From contig NZ_SBKQ01000001.1 of the NCBI RefSeq assembly GCF_004122145.1, positions 329,723 through 393,722 on the forward strand: DNA of 64,000 bases, written 5' to 3'. Below the pieces are notes generated by a model, which did not search any database, was not told the origin of the DNA, and was given only the letters and a program-made list of their open reading frames with translations. This DNA comes from Flavobacterium piscinae (GTDB lineage Bacteria > Bacteroidota > Bacteroidia > Flavobacteriales > Flavobacteriaceae). Shown piece after piece: positions 1 to 9,846 of this stretch; the first letter of the stretch is position 1, and every line of letters starts with the position of its first letter. Made by a program: the position numbers and the translations under genes.

Positions 1-2
1 AC

Positions 3-692
3 AACGCAGCCAAAATGCGTCAAATGTCAGCGGGACAATTTCCTATGCCAATGGTTTTTAGAGGACCAACAGCTTCTGCCGGACAATTAGCTGCTACACA
101 CTCGCAAGCTTTTGAAAATTGGTTTGCCAATACACCGGGTTTAAAAGTTGTGGTTCCATCGAATCCGTATGATGCAAAGGGATTACTTAAATCGGCTATA
201 CGTGATAATGACCCGGTTATATTCATGGAGTCAGAACAAATGTATGGAGACAAAATGGAAGTGCCGGAAGGAGAATATACCATTCCACTTGGCGTTGCTG
301 ATATTAAAAGAGCAGGTTCTGATGTAACCATTGTTTCTTTTGGAAAAATAATTAAAGAAGCTTATGCAGCCGCAGATGAATTAGCTAAAGAAGGAATTTT
401 ATGTGAAATCATCGACTTAAGAACGGTTCGTCCGATGGATTATGATGCCATTTTAAATTCGGTTAAAAAAACGAATCGTTTAGTTGTTTTAGAAGAGGCA
501 TGGCCCTTTGCCAGTGTGGCCTCAGAAATAACCTATATGGTTCAAGAAAGAGCATTTGATTATTTAGATGCTCCGGTTCAAAGAATAACTACAGCCGATA
601 CTCCGGCTCCTTACTCACCGTCTTTATTAAAAGAATGGTTGCCAAATTCAAATGATGTAATTAAAGCAGTTAAAAAGGTTTTGTATAAATAA
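3..692 (+). CDS. pdhB: Pyruvate dehydrogenase E1 component beta subunit (5' end outside window)
   Basis: The last 229 codons of the beta subunit of pyruvate dehydrogenase E1, which with E1-alpha decarboxylates pyruvate using thiamine diphosphate and passes the acetyl group to the E2 lipoyl arm in the cytoplasm. The frame is open to the left edge, so roughly the first 95 residues of a ~325-residue family member are missing. What remains shows the conserved block around HSQAFENWFANTPGLKVV, then the transketolase C-terminal domain with VVLEEAWPFASVASEI. A terminator follows the stop. A branched-chain 2-oxoacid dehydrogenase beta subunit is the alternative; the residues seen fit PDH best. Confidence 0.9.
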   Translation, partial: NAAKMRQMSAGQFPMPMVFRGPTASAGQLAATHSQAFENWFANTPGLKVVVPSNPYDAKGLLKSAIRDNDPVIFMESEQMYGDKMEVPEGEYTIPLGVADIKRAGSDVTIVSFGKIIKEAYAAADELAKEGILCEIIDLRTVRPMDYDAILNSVKKTNRLVVLEEAWPFASVASEITYMVQERAFDYLDAPVQRITTADTPAPYSPSLLKEWLPNSNDVIKAVKKVLYK

Positions 693-705
693 TTAAAATA
701 AAAAC

Positions 706-713
706 TATATTTG
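706..713 (+). promoter_or_regulatory. Candidate promoter -7 element TATATTTG
   Basis: Exact match to the Bacteroidota -7 consensus TAnnTTTG, with TTTG at 680-683 (22 bp apart) as a possible -33 element. It lies inside the 3' region of pdhB and just before the terminator stem, so it would serve the DUF5686 gene at 762. Confidence 0.45.
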
Positions 714-750
714 AAACTTCATCAACGTGTTATTTGATGAAGTTTTTTTT
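714..750 (+). terminator. Intrinsic terminator after pdhB
   Basis: ACTTCATCAA pairs with TTGATGAAGT around a short loop and is followed by a run of T, a rho-independent terminator placed directly after pdhB. Confidence 0.75.
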
Positions 751-761
751 TACAAATTGCA

Positions 762-3242
762 ATGAAAATTAAAAGCCTACTTTTTTTATTTTTACTTTTT
801 TCGGCCTCAATGATTGCTCAAACCAAAGTAAGTGGCATTGTTGTGGATGAAAACAACGACCCTATTCCATTTGCCAATGTTTATTTCAAAAACTCCACTG
901 AAGGAGTAATTACAAATGAAAATGGGCGATTTTATTTAGAATCTCAAAAAAGTTATGGAGTTTTAGTTGTCTCATTTATTGGTTATACCGCTCAAGATGT
1001 AAAACTTGAAAAAGCGGTAACCTATAACATGAAAGTAACTTTAACGGAAGGAGAAACACTTCGAGAAGTGGTTTTAGTTTCCGGAAAATTGTCCAAAAAA
1101 AATAATCCGGCTATTGATATTCTTCGCAAAATTTGGGAAAGAAAACGGAAAAATGGTTTAAGACAATTCAACCAATACCAATATGATAAATACGAAAAAG
1201 TAGAGTTTGATCTTAATACCATCGATAGTGCAACTATGAAAAGTAGGGTCTTCAGAGGGATGGAATTCGTTTTTGAACAAATGGATACTTCGGCAATTAC
1301 CGGAAAAACCTATTTGCCGATATTTATAAATGAATCGCTTTCAGAAGTTTATGGAGATAATGTTTCCAACCGTGAAAAGGAAATTCTTAAAGCCAATAAA
1401 AATTCAGGTTTTAGCAATAATCAACAAATTATTGCTTTTGTGAAAGATTTATATGCCGATTATGATATTTATGATAATTACCTGAAGTTTTTCGATAAAG
1501 ATTTTGTGAGTCCATTGTCCAGAACCGGAATTGATGTCTACAATTATGCTTTAACCGATAGTATGTATATTGATAATAAATGGTGTTATAACATAGTTTA
1601 TTATCCCCGTAGAAAAGGCGAACTTACATTTAAAGGGGATTTTTGGGTGAATGATACCACGTTTGCCATCAAAAACATCAACATGGCCGTGACCAAAAGT
1701 GCGAACATCAACTGGGTCAAAGAAATTTACATTGAACAAGATTTTGAAGTAGTTAGTGATTCGGTATTCTTATTAAAAAGAGACCACATGATGTCTGATT
1801 TTGCTTTTAACAAAAAAGAAGAATCTCAGGGTGTTTATGGTAAACGAACAACGTTGTTTAAAAATCATCAATTCAACATCGAAAAACCTAAAGAATTCTA
1901 TAAAGAAGAAGTCAATTTTATTGATAATGAAGTCTATAGTCGCTCTGATGAATATTGGCATGAAAACCGATTTGAGAATTTGAGTAAAGACGAATTGGGG
2001 GTTTACAAAATGCTTGACACACTCAAAACTGTGAAAAAATTCAAGCAAATGTATGATTTGGTTGCCATTTTAGGTAGTGGCTACATTCAAAAAGGTAATT
2101 TTGACATTGGTCCGATTTTTTCAACCTTTGGTTATAATGAAGTGGAAGGGTTTCGCCTTCGTGCAGGCGGTAGAACTTATTTTGGTCAAAATGATCCATG
2201 GCGTTTGCAATTTTATACCGCTTACGGATTTGAAGATAACCAATTTAAATATGGTGTTTCCGGAAAGGTATTATTGAACAAGCGAAATCGACTCATTCTC
2301 GAAGGTGGGAATAGGCGAGATATTGAACAAATTGGAGCCAGTTTGACCACCACAAACAACGTACTCGGGAGAAGTTTTGCGTCCAACGGATTGTTTATGG
2401 CCGGAGCCAATGACAACTTGACAAGCATCAATTTAAGTATGGTTTCTTTCAATATTGAGCCCATTAAAAACCTAACTTTTGAAACCGGTTTTTCCTATCG
2501 AACCTTAAAACCTGCTTGGGATAAATTTAGTTTAGCTTATTTTTCACCTGATTCACCAACAGGAATAAAAAGCGAAGTAGCTCAATCTGAGATTAATTTT
2601 TCCGTAGATTATACACCCCGAAGAAAAACGGTTGGGTATGGCGTTGAAAGAAGTATTGTAGATAGCCCATTCACAAGAATTTTTGTTAATTATAGCCAAG
2701 GACTAAAAGGTGTTTTTGACAGTGATTTCGATTATCAAAAAATACAATTATACATCAAGCAACCAATTTTAGTGGGCGGTTTCGGACGATTAAATGTTAT
2801 TACAGAAGCTGGAAAAACGTTTGGGGAGGTGCCGCTTGGTTTGATGAGTGTTGTCCCGGGAAACCAATCGTATTTTTTAATTGAAAACACTTTCAATAAC
2901 TTAAATTTCTATGAGTTTGTAACGGATGAATATGCAACGTTGCAATTGGAACATCATTTTTTAGGTCGAATATTATCGAGAATTCCGGGGTTAAGAGATT
3001 TAAATTTGCGAGAAATTGTTGGTGTAAAAGCGGTTGTTGGAACAGTCTCTGATGCAAACCGAGCTTTAAATGCTTCGGGATTGAACTATTTGTCACCGGA
3101 TAAACCGTATTGGGAATACAGTGCCGGAATCGGAAATATCTTCAAAGTCTTCCGTATCGACTGTTCTTGGCGAGGAAATTACCGCCATCTTCCCGATGCA
3201 AATAATTTTACAATCAAAGGTTCATTTGGATTTTATTTTTAA
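762..3242 (+). CDS. DUF5686 / carboxypeptidase-like regulatory domain outer-membrane protein
   Basis: An 826-residue exported protein typical of Bacteroidota. Residues 1-19 are a Sec signal peptide (cleavage near SMIAQ). Residues ~22-105 form a carboxypeptidase-D regulatory-like beta sandwich (VSGIVVDENNDPIPFANVYF, then SFIGYTAQ), as found at the N-terminus of TonB-dependent receptors. The rest matches my recollection of the DUF5686 family and ends in alternating strands with a C-terminal aromatic (GSFGFYF), the pattern of an outer-membrane beta barrel. No substrate can be named. It stands alone between a terminator and the ppa promoter. The domain call is firm, the function unknown. Confidence 0.8.
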   Translation: MKIKSLLFLFLLFSASMIAQTKVSGIVVDENNDPIPFANVYFKNSTEGVITNENGRFYLESQKSYGVLVVSFIGYTAQDVKLEKAVTYNMKVTLTEGETLREVVLVSGKLSKKNNPAIDILRKIWERKRKNGLRQFNQYQYDKYEKVEFDLNTIDSATMKSRVFRGMEFVFEQMDTSAITGKTYLPIFINESLSEVYGDNVSNREKEILKANKNSGFSNNQQIIAFVKDLYADYDIYDNYLKFFDKDFVSPLSRTGIDVYNYALTDSMYIDNKWCYNIVYYPRRKGELTFKGDFWVNDTTFAIKNINMAVTKSANINWVKEIYIEQDFEVVSDSVFLLKRDHMMSDFAFNKKEESQGVYGKRTTLFKNHQFNIEKPKEFYKEEVNFIDNEVYSRSDEYWHENRFENLSKDELGVYKMLDTLKTVKKFKQMYDLVAILGSGYIQKGNFDIGPIFSTFGYNEVEGFRLRAGGRTYFGQNDPWRLQFYTAYGFEDNQFKYGVSGKVLLNKRNRLILEGGNRRDIEQIGASLTTTNNVLGRSFASNGLFMAGANDNLTSINLSMVSFNIEPIKNLTFETGFSYRTLKPAWDKFSLAYFSPDSPTGIKSEVAQSEINFSVDYTPRRKTVGYGVERSIVDSPFTRIFVNYSQGLKGVFDSDFDYQKIQLYIKQPILVGGFGRLNVITEAGKTFGEVPLGLMSVVPGNQSYFLIENTFNNLNFYEFVTDEYATLQLEHHFLGRILSRIPGLRDLNLREIVGVKAVVGTVSDANRALNASGLNYLSPDKPYWEYSAGIGNIFKVFRIDCSWRGNYRHLPDANNFTIKGSFGFYF

Positions 3243-3349
3243 TTCAAAAATATTTCTATTCATTTTTTTCATTGTTTCTAAAACTTTACAGACAATGTTG
3301 TTAAATCCTTAAAAGTTGTTTACAAGCATCACTTTTAAAGATAAGGCCT

Positions 3350-3357
3350 TACCTTTG
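3350..3357 (+). promoter_or_regulatory. Candidate ppa promoter -7 element TACCTTTG
   Basis: Exact TAnnTTTG match 33 bp before the ppa start codon. No clear TTTG -33 partner at ideal spacing was seen. Confidence 0.5.
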
Positions 3358-3389
3358 TAGCCCTATTTTTTTGTAAATAAAACAACTAT

Positions 3390-3920
3390 ATGAGTGCAGC
3401 AAAACAAAAATCATTCGATGTGTTAATCGAAATACCAAAAGGAAGTCGAAATAAATATGAATACGATTTTGAATTAAAAAAAATCCGTTATGATCGAATG
3501 ATTTTTTCTTCGATGATGTATCCTGCCGATTATGGTTTTATACCGGAAACGTTAGCATTAGATGGAGACCCATTAGATGTATTGGTTTTGGTCACAGAAC
3601 CTACTTTCCCGGGTTGTGTGATGGAAGTAAAACCAATTGGTGTTTTCCACATGGCAGACGAAAAAGGACCGGATGAAAAAGTGATTTGTGTGCCGGTTTC
3701 CGACCCAATTTGGAATAAATTAAACGATTTATCCGATGTTAATCCACATTTATTGAAGGAGATTGAACATTTTTTCCAAGTGTACAAAGATTTAGAGCAG
3801 AAAAAAGTGGATGTAGAAGGCTGGGGAGATGTCACCGAAGCGAAAGAAATTATAGAAAAATGTGTCGATCGCTTTACAAATTTGGAAAACAAAACGGCTG
3901 GTTTGTTTAGTATTCGTTAA
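3390..3920 (+). CDS. ppa: Inorganic pyrophosphatase, family I
   Basis: A 176-residue soluble family I pyrophosphatase that hydrolyses PPi to phosphate in the cytoplasm and so drives nucleic acid, protein and lipid synthesis. The family signature DGDPLDVLVL is at residues 58-67, with the metal-binding aspartates of the active site. The length is normal for the bacterial enzyme. It has its own TAnnTTTG promoter and a terminator behind it, so it is probably monocistronic although the next gene also encodes a pyrophosphatase, the membrane-bound ion pump type. Confidence 0.95.
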   Translation: MSAAKQKSFDVLIEIPKGSRNKYEYDFELKKIRYDRMIFSSMMYPADYGFIPETLALDGDPLDVLVLVTEPTFPGCVMEVKPIGVFHMADEKGPDEKVICVPVSDPIWNKLNDLSDVNPHLLKEIEHFFQVYKDLEQKKVDVEGWGDVTEAKEIIEKCVDRFTNLENKTAGLFSIR

Positions 3921-3943
3921 AGAATTTACTGTTTTAGTAAAAA

Positions 3944-3978
3944 AAGCAACATTCTAATTGGAATTGTTGCTTTTTTTT
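3944..3978 (+). terminator. Intrinsic terminator after ppa
   Basis: AAGCAAC pairs with GTTGCTT across a 15-nt loop region that can extend the stem, followed by eight T. Confidence 0.75.
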
Positions 3979-3991
3979 ATTCCTATTTTGT

Positions 3992-3999
3992 TACTTTTG
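3992..3999 (+). promoter_or_regulatory. Candidate hppA promoter -7 element TACTTTTG
   Basis: Exact TAnnTTTG match 32 bp before the hppA start codon and just behind the ppa terminator. Confidence 0.55.
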
Positions 4000-4031
4000 C
4001 AATCGTTAAAAAAATTATAAAATACATTTTT

Positions 4032-6503
4032 ATGGATTCAATTATGATTTATGTGCCGTTAATCATGGCATTAATTGGTTTAGCATTTATGTGGGCCAAA
4101 AGAGCATGGGTTTTAAAGCAAGATGCCGGTGATGGTAAAATGAAAGAGATTTCAGATTACATTTACGAAGGTGCTTTGGCCTTTCTTAAAGCGGAATATC
4201 GATTATTAACTTTCTTTGTTTTTGGAGCAAGTATTGCTTTAGCAGGAATATCGTTTATCGTTCCAACCACACATATATTAATAGTAGTAGCGTTTATTTT
4301 CGGAGCAGTTTTCTCTGCTTTAGCCGGAAATATGGGAATGAAAATTGCTACCAAAACAAATGTAAGAACTACGCAAGCTGCTCGTACGAGTTTGCCACAA
4401 GCTTTAAAAGTATCTTTTGGTGGTGGAACCGTAATGGGATTAGGTGTAGCCGGTTTAGCTGTTTTAGGTTTAACAGGTTTCTTTATCATATTATTCCATT
4501 TCTTTATGAAAGGAACTTGGACTTCAACAGATGACATGACCATTGTGTTGGAAACTTTAGCCGGATTCTCTCTTGGTGCTGAATCAATTGCATTATTCGC
4601 TCGTGTCGGTGGTGGAATTTATACTAAAGCCGCCGATGTTGGTGCCGATTTAGTAGGTAAAGTAGAAGCCGGAATCCCGGAGGATGATCCACGTAATCCT
4701 GCAACTATTGCGGATAACGTTGGTGATAATGTAGGAGACGTAGCCGGTATGGGTGCCGATTTGTTCGGTTCCTATGTAGCAACCGTTTTGGCAGCAATGG
4801 TTTTAGGAAATTATGTGATTAAAGATATGGGTGGTTCTATAGAAGATGCTTTCGGTGGAATCGGACCAATTTTATTACCAATGGCCATTGCCGGGTTCGG
4901 AATTTTATTCTCGATCATCGGAACCATGATGGTAAAAATTAAAGATAACAATGCTAAAGAAAAAGAAGTACAAGGTGCTTTAAACATTGGAAACTGGGTT
5001 TCAATTGCATTGACTGCTGTTTCGTGTTTTGTATTGGTAAAATACATGTTGCCAGAAACCATGAATATGGAATTCTTTGGAGAAGGATTAAAAGAAATTT
5101 CATCCATGCGAGTATTCTACGCCACCATTGTTGGATTATTTGTAGGGGGTGTTATTTCATCGGTAACAGAATATTACACAGGTTTAGGTACAAAACCTGT
5201 TTTGGCGATTGTACAAAAATCATCAACCGGAGCAGGAACAAACGTAATTGCCGGTTTAGCAACGGGTATGATTTCTACTTTCCCAACGGTGTTAATTTTT
5301 GCAGGAGCTATTTGGGCTTCGTATGCGTTAGCAGGTTTTTATGGTGTGGCTTTAGCTGCTTCTGCGATGATGGCTACCACAGCAATGCAGTTAGCTATTG
5401 ATGCTTTCGGACCAATTTCTGATAATGCCGGTGGTATTGCCGAAATGAGTGAATTACCTAAAGAAGTTCGTACGCGTACCGATATTTTAGATTCTGTTGG
5501 AAACACAACTGCGGCAACCGGAAAAGGATTTGCAATTGCTTCTGCAGCGTTAACTTCGTTAGCTTTATTTGCTGCGTATGTAACGTTTACAGGAATCGAC
5601 GGAATCAACATTTTTAAAGCTCCGGTTTTAGCGATGTTGTTTGTGGGTGGAATGATTCCGGTGGTTTTCTCTGCTTTGGCAATGAATTCAGTTGGAAAAG
5701 CTGCTATGGACATGGTGTATGAAGTTCGTCGTCAGTTCAAAGAAATTCCGGGAATCATGGAAGGTAAAAATAAACCCGAATATGGCAAATGTGTGGAAAT
5801 TTCAACGAAAGCCGCTTTACGTGAAATGATGTTACCGGGTATTTTAACGATTGGTTTCCCAATATTAATTGCGGTTTTACCAATGTTGTTAGGATATGAC
5901 AATAAATTAATTGCCGAAATGTTAGGGGGTTACATGGCCGGAGTTACCGTTTCGGGTGTGCTTTGGGCTGTATTCCAAAACAATGCCGGTGGTGCTTGGG
6001 ATAATGCTAAAAAATCTTTCGAAGCCGGTGTAATGATTAATGGTGAAATGACCTACAAAGGTTCCGATGCTCACAAAGCAGCCGTAACCGGAGATACCGT
6101 GGGTGATCCATTTAAAGATACTTCCGGTCCATCGATGAATATTTTAATCAAATTAACGTGTTTAATTGGATTGGTAATTGCCCCAATTTTAGGAGGTCAT
6201 GATGCAACAACCATTACTGAAAAGCCAGGTTGTTGTTCTGAAACAGAAATGTGTGCTTCAATGACTAAAGAAGAATGTATTGAAAAAGGTTGTACGAACA
6301 AGAATTGTAAGTACATGAATGAAAACACAAAAGAAATTTCTAAAAATGTTTCAATAGAAAAATCTGTCAACGCTGATGGAAAAGTAGTGGCTTCTGTTTC
6401 AGTTTCCACTACAGAAAATGGTGAAACAAAATCAGACACTATAACTTTTGAAGGAACTGACGAAGAAGTAACTGCAAAAATAGAAGCGTTTAAAAAACAA
6501 TAA
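4032..6503 (+). CDS. hppA: Membrane-bound ion-translocating pyrophosphatase with Cys-rich C-terminal extension
   Basis: An 823-residue integral membrane pyrophosphatase that couples PPi hydrolysis to H+ or Na+ export. It has many hydrophobic helices and the substrate loop [21 protein letters not shown] with paired DNVGDNVGD motifs at residues ~200-240. The stretch [10 protein letters not shown] starts at residue 490; alanine in that position, rather than lysine, is known for K+-dependent members. Whether H+ or Na+ is pumped cannot be decided here. Residues ~729-823 are an addition not usual for the family: six cysteines within residues 734-759 followed by a charged, Thr/Ser/Glu-rich soluble tail. 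Own promoter and terminator. Confidence 0.95.
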   Translation: MDSIMIYVPLIMALIGLAFMWAKRAWVLKQDAGDGKMKEISDYIYEGALAFLKAEYRLLTFFVFGASIALAGISFIVPTTHILIVVAFIFGAVFSALAGNMGMKIATKTNVRTTQAARTSLPQALKVSFGGGTVMGLGVAGLAVLGLTGFFIILFHFFMKGTWTSTDDMTIVLETLAGFSLGAESIALFARVGGGIYTKAADVGADLVGKVEAGIPEDDPRNPATIADNVGDNVGDVAGMGADLFGSYVATVLAAMVLGNYVIKDMGGSIEDAFGGIGPILLPMAIAGFGILFSIIGTMMVKIKDNNAKEKEVQGALNIGNWVSIALTAVSCFVLVKYMLPETMNMEFFGEGLKEISSMRVFYATIVGLFVGGVISSVTEYYTGLGTKPVLAIVQKSSTGAGTNVIAGLATGMISTFPTVLIFAGAIWASYALAGFYGVALAASAMMATTAMQLAIDAFGPISDNAGGIAEMSELPKEVRTRTDILDSVGNTTAATGKGFAIASAALTSLALFAAYVTFTGIDGINIFKAPVLAMLFVGGMIPVVFSALAMNSVGKAAMDMVYEVRRQFKEIPGIMEGKNKPEYGKCVEISTKAALREMMLPGILTIGFPILIAVLPMLLGYDNKLIAEMLGGYMAGVTVSGVLWAVFQNNAGGAWDNAKKSFEAGVMINGEMTYKGSDAHKAAVTGDTVGDPFKDTSGPSMNILIKLTCLIGLVIAPILGGHDATTITEKPGCCSETEMCASMTKEECIEKGCTNKNCKYMNENTKEISKNVSIEKSVNADGKVVASVSVSTTENGETKSDTITFEGTDEEVTAKIEAFKKQ

Positions 6504-6522
6504 ATTGTTCTGATAAACATAA

Positions 6523-6553
6523 AAAAATGCCTTGCAACTGCGAGGCATTTTTA
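6523..6553 (+). terminator. Intrinsic terminator after hppA
   Basis: ATGCCT pairs with AGGCAT across a 10-nt loop, flanked by A and T runs. Confidence 0.75.
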
Positions 6554-6587
6554 TTTTTACTAAATTTAGCGTGAACAAAGAACTATC

Positions 6588-8852
6588 ATGACTAAATTTT
6601 TTCTTTCTATCTTTCTGTTTCTATCCTTTTTGGGATATAGTCAAGAAAATTTACCACTTATTCCAATTCCTAAACAAATTGAAGTCACGAATGAGTATTT
6701 TGAACTTGATAAAAACACAGTCATTTTTTCTTCGGAGATAAATTCTTTTGAAGCAATATTTCTAAAGGAAAATATTAAGATGAAAACGGGTTTAGATATA
6801 CAAATTACTTCTTCTTATCCAAAAGGGAAAAGTATTCAAATGTCCATTCAAATTCCTGATACAATTGGATTTGATAAAGAAAAATATCAAGTTTCAATTT
6901 CTAAAAATAGTGTTCGATTTTCTTCCTTTTCTAGTCAAGGAATATTTTACGGGATTCAAACTTTTTTACAATCTATTCCTTATCAAAAATCTGATAATGT
7001 AAAAATTCCGTGTTTAACAATCGTTGACGAACCAAAATACAAATGGAGAGGAATGCACCTCGATGTGTCTCGTCATTTTTTTTCCATTGATTTTATTAAA
7101 AAGTACATTGACTATATAGCCATGTATAAAATGAACATGTTTCATTGGCATTTAACCGACGACCAAGGATGGCGAATTGAGATAAAAAAATATCCAAAAC
7201 TTACCGAAATTGGAGCTTGGCGAAACGGTTCCATGGTTGGGCATTATAACGAACAACGATTTAATACGGTTCGTTATGGAGGTTATTATTCACAAGAAGA
7301 AATCAAAGAGGTAGTCAATTATGCACAACAACGCCATGTGACAATTGTTCCAGAAATAGAAATGCCCGGTCATTCCTTAGCTGCCTTAGCCGCCTATCCG
7401 GAATATTCCTGTACAGGTGGACCTTTTGAAGTTGCAAAAGGATGGGGCGTTTTGGATGATGTTTTTTGTCCAAAAGATGGAACATTTTCTTTTTTAGAGA
7501 ATATTTTATCAGAGGTGATGGATTTGTTTCCTTCTAAATACCTTCACATTGGTGGTGATGAAAGTCCGAAAATTAGATGGAAAAACTGCTCTCATTGCCA
7601 GACTTTAATAAGAAAAGAAGGTTTAAAAGACGAACATGAATTACAAAGTTATTTCATTCAACGAATTGAAAAATTTGTCAATTCTAAAGGGCGAAAAATA
7701 ATCGGTTGGGATGAAATTCTCGAAGGCGGACTCGCTCCAAATGCCGCTGTAATGAGTTGGCGTGGCACTGAAGGCGGAATTACTGCTGCGAAGCAAAAGC
7801 ATTTTGTGGTGATGACACCAGGATCACATTGCTATTTTGATCATTATCAAGGCGATCCAAAGAATGAACCAATTGCCTTTGGAGGATATACGCCAGTTGA
7901 AAAAGTGTATTCTTTTAATCCAACGCCAAATGAATTATCAAAGGAAGAAGTAACCTATATTCTAGGTGCTCAAGCCAATGTTTGGACTGAATATATTGAA
8001 ACACCTGAACATGTTGAATATATGATTATGCCAAGAATGGCCGCTCTTTCAGAGGTCTTGTGGGGAACTGCAAACGCTTCAGAGTATAAAAATTTTGAAA
8101 AGCGATTAATCAATCATTTTGATTTTTACGAAAAGAGTGGTATTAATTTTAGTAAAGCAATTTATGAAGTAACGACTGAAGTTTCTTCCGGGATAAAAGG
8201 TGTAGAATTTATTTTGAAAGCGGTTAATCCTAGCGGAATTCGTTTTACAACAGATGGTTCAGAACCATCTTATTATTCAGCAATGTATTCTAATCCCATT
8301 CCAATTACAAAGAGTGGATGTATTAAAGCAGCTTATTTTGAAAATGAAAAGCAAAAAAGTAACACCATTGAACAATGTTTTAATATCACTAAATCATCCG
8401 GAAAGAGAATTCAATTAGTACATCCACCACATGAAAATTATGGTATTGGTGGAAGCTTTACTTTAGTGGACGGAATGAAAGGAAATCCTTCCAAGTTTGG
8501 AAGAGATTGGCTCGGGTTTTCAGGAAAAGATGTCATCGCTACTATTGATTTAGAGAAAGTTGAACCTATTTCAAAAATAAAATTGAATGTTTTGAAAAGC
8601 ACAGGAAGTTGGATTTATTATCCGAAAGAAATTGAGTTTATGGCTTCTGAAGATGGTTTGAAATACATTTCAATTAAAAAGTTTTCATCTGCAGAAATCG
8701 AAAAGTTGAACGGTACTATTGAAGAATTATGTAAAAATGTACAAGCAAAATACATTAAAATAATAGCAAAGAATTTAGGCATAATTCCGGACGGAAATCC
8801 GGGTGCAGGTGCCAATGCTTGGTTATTTATCGATGAAATTTCAATTGAATAA
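6588..8852 (+). CDS. Beta-N-acetylhexosaminidase, GH20
   Basis: A 754-residue exported glycoside hydrolase that removes terminal beta-linked GlcNAc/GalNAc. Residues 1-19 are a signal peptide ending GYSQ. A GH20b-like N-terminal domain is followed by the catalytic barrel with WHLTDDQGWRIEIKKYP and HIGGDE at residues 320-325, where D324/E325 are the conserved catalytic pair of substrate-assisted hydrolysis. After the barrel come a chitobiase-type C-terminal segment (FTTDGSEPS, residues ~550-590) and a galactose-binding-like beta domain (residues ~615-754). The stop lies 1 bp before the start of the glycosylasparaginase gene, so they form one operon. Confidence 0.93.
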   Translation: MTKFFLSIFLFLSFLGYSQENLPLIPIPKQIEVTNEYFELDKNTVIFSSEINSFEAIFLKENIKMKTGLDIQITSSYPKGKSIQMSIQIPDTIGFDKEKYQVSISKNSVRFSSFSSQGIFYGIQTFLQSIPYQKSDNVKIPCLTIVDEPKYKWRGMHLDVSRHFFSIDFIKKYIDYIAMYKMNMFHWHLTDDQGWRIEIKKYPKLTEIGAWRNGSMVGHYNEQRFNTVRYGGYYSQEEIKEVVNYAQQRHVTIVPEIEMPGHSLAALAAYPEYSCTGGPFEVAKGWGVLDDVFCPKDGTFSFLENILSEVMDLFPSKYLHIGGDESPKIRWKNCSHCQTLIRKEGLKDEHELQSYFIQRIEKFVNSKGRKIIGWDEILEGGLAPNAAVMSWRGTEGGITAAKQKHFVVMTPGSHCYFDHYQGDPKNEPIAFGGYTPVEKVYSFNPTPNELSKEEVTYILGAQANVWTEYIETPEHVEYMIMPRMAALSEVLWGTANASEYKNFEKRLINHFDFYEKSGINFSKAIYEVTTEVSSGIKGVEFILKAVNPSGIRFTTDGSEPSYYSAMYSNPIPITKSGCIKAAYFENEKQKSNTIEQCFNITKSSGKRIQLVHPPHENYGIGGSFTLVDGMKGNPSKFGRDWLGFSGKDVIATIDLEKVEPISKIKLNVLKSTGSWIYYPKEIEFMASEDGLKYISIKKFSSAEIEKLNGTIEELCKNVQAKYIKIIAKNLGIIPDGNPGAGANAWLFIDEISIE

Positions 8853-8853
8853 T

Positions 8854-9846
8854 ATGGCAAACAGACGAGATTTTATTAAAACAACAGCTTTGGCAACTGC
8901 CGGAGTGGCGTTGCATTCTTTTCAATCCGATTCAGAAAAGCAGGAAATAATTTCAGAAAACTCAAACAAACCCATCGTGCTTTCCACATGGAATTTTGGC
9001 CTTCAAGCCAATGAAGCCGCTTGGGAAGTATTGAAAAACAAAGGACGTGCACTCGATGCTGTTGAAGTTGGTGTAAAACTTACCGAAGCAGATCCTACAG
9101 AACGAAGCGTTGGCTATGGCGGTCGTCCGGATAGAGAAGGGCGGGTAACGTTGGATGCGTGTATCATGGACGAATTTTCAAATATCGGTTCAGTAGCTTG
9201 TTTGGAACACATCAAACACCCTATTTCTGTAGCTAGAGCCGTCATGGAAAAAACGCCTCATGTCATGTTAGTTAGCGAAGGTGCGTTGCAATTTGCGTTG
9301 CAACAAGGCTTTAAAAAAGAAAATCTTTTGGTGGAAGAATCCGAAAAAGAGTGGAAAGAATGGCTCAAAACAAGCGAATACATTCCAAAAGCTAATATCG
9401 AAAATCACGACACTATCGGAATGATTGCTTTGGATGCACAAGGAAATTTGTCGGGAGCATGTACTACCAGCGGGATGGCTTTTAAAATGCATGGACGTGT
9501 TGGCGATTCTCCTATTATCGGTGCCGGTTTGTATGTGGATAACGAAATTGGTGCCGCAACCGCAACAGGTCACGGAGAAGAAGTCATCCGAATTACGGGC
9601 TGTCATTTAGTAGTGGAATTAATGCGACAAGGAAAATCACCACAAAAAGCGTGTGAAGAAGCGGTAATGCGAATAGTAAAACTAACACAAAATCGGGGTA
9701 AAAATCTAAAAGATATCCAAGTTGGCTTTATCGCATTAAACAAAAAAGGTGAATATGGTTCGTATTGCATACAAGGTGGATTCAATTATGCTGTTCATGA
9801 TGCAACCGGAAATAAATTAATCGATGCGAAGTACTTTTTAAAATAA
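8854..9846 (+). CDS. N4-(beta-N-acetylglucosaminyl)-L-asparaginase (glycosylasparaginase)
   Basis: A 330-residue Ntn-hydrolase that cleaves the GlcNAc-Asn bond left after proteolysis and glycan trimming of N-glycoproteins. The ATG at 8854 is chosen because it follows the GH20 stop by 1 bp and starts a twin-arginine signal (NRRDFIK and a hydrophobic stretch); an upstream in-frame ATG at 8803 lies inside GH20. The autoprocessing site HDT is at residues 185-187, with T187 the expected new N-terminal nucleophile, followed by GACTTSG and GATATGHGEE, typical of the family. The stop overlaps the cutC start (TAATG). Probably periplasmic by the Tat route. Confidence 0.92.
   Translation: MANRRDFIKTTALATAGVALHSFQSDSEKQEIISENSNKPIVLSTWNFGLQANEAAWEVLKNKGRALDAVEVGVKLTEADPTERSVGYGGRPDREGRVTLDACIMDEFSNIGSVACLEHIKHPISVARAVMEKTPHVMLVSEGALQFALQQGFKKENLLVEESEKEWKEWLKTSEYIPKANIENHDTIGMIALDAQGNLSGACTTSGMAFKMHGRVGDSPIIGAGLYVDNEIGAATATGHGEEVIRITGCHLVVELMRQGKSPQKACEEAVMRIVKLTQNRGKNLKDIQVGFIALNKKGEYGSYCIQGGFNYAVHDATGNKLIDAKYFLK

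Noticed and set aside
5024..5401. 125-residue frame inside hppA as a nested gene
   Set aside because: It is an alternative frame of a strongly conserved membrane enzyme, with Cys/Arg-rich shadow composition and no start signals.
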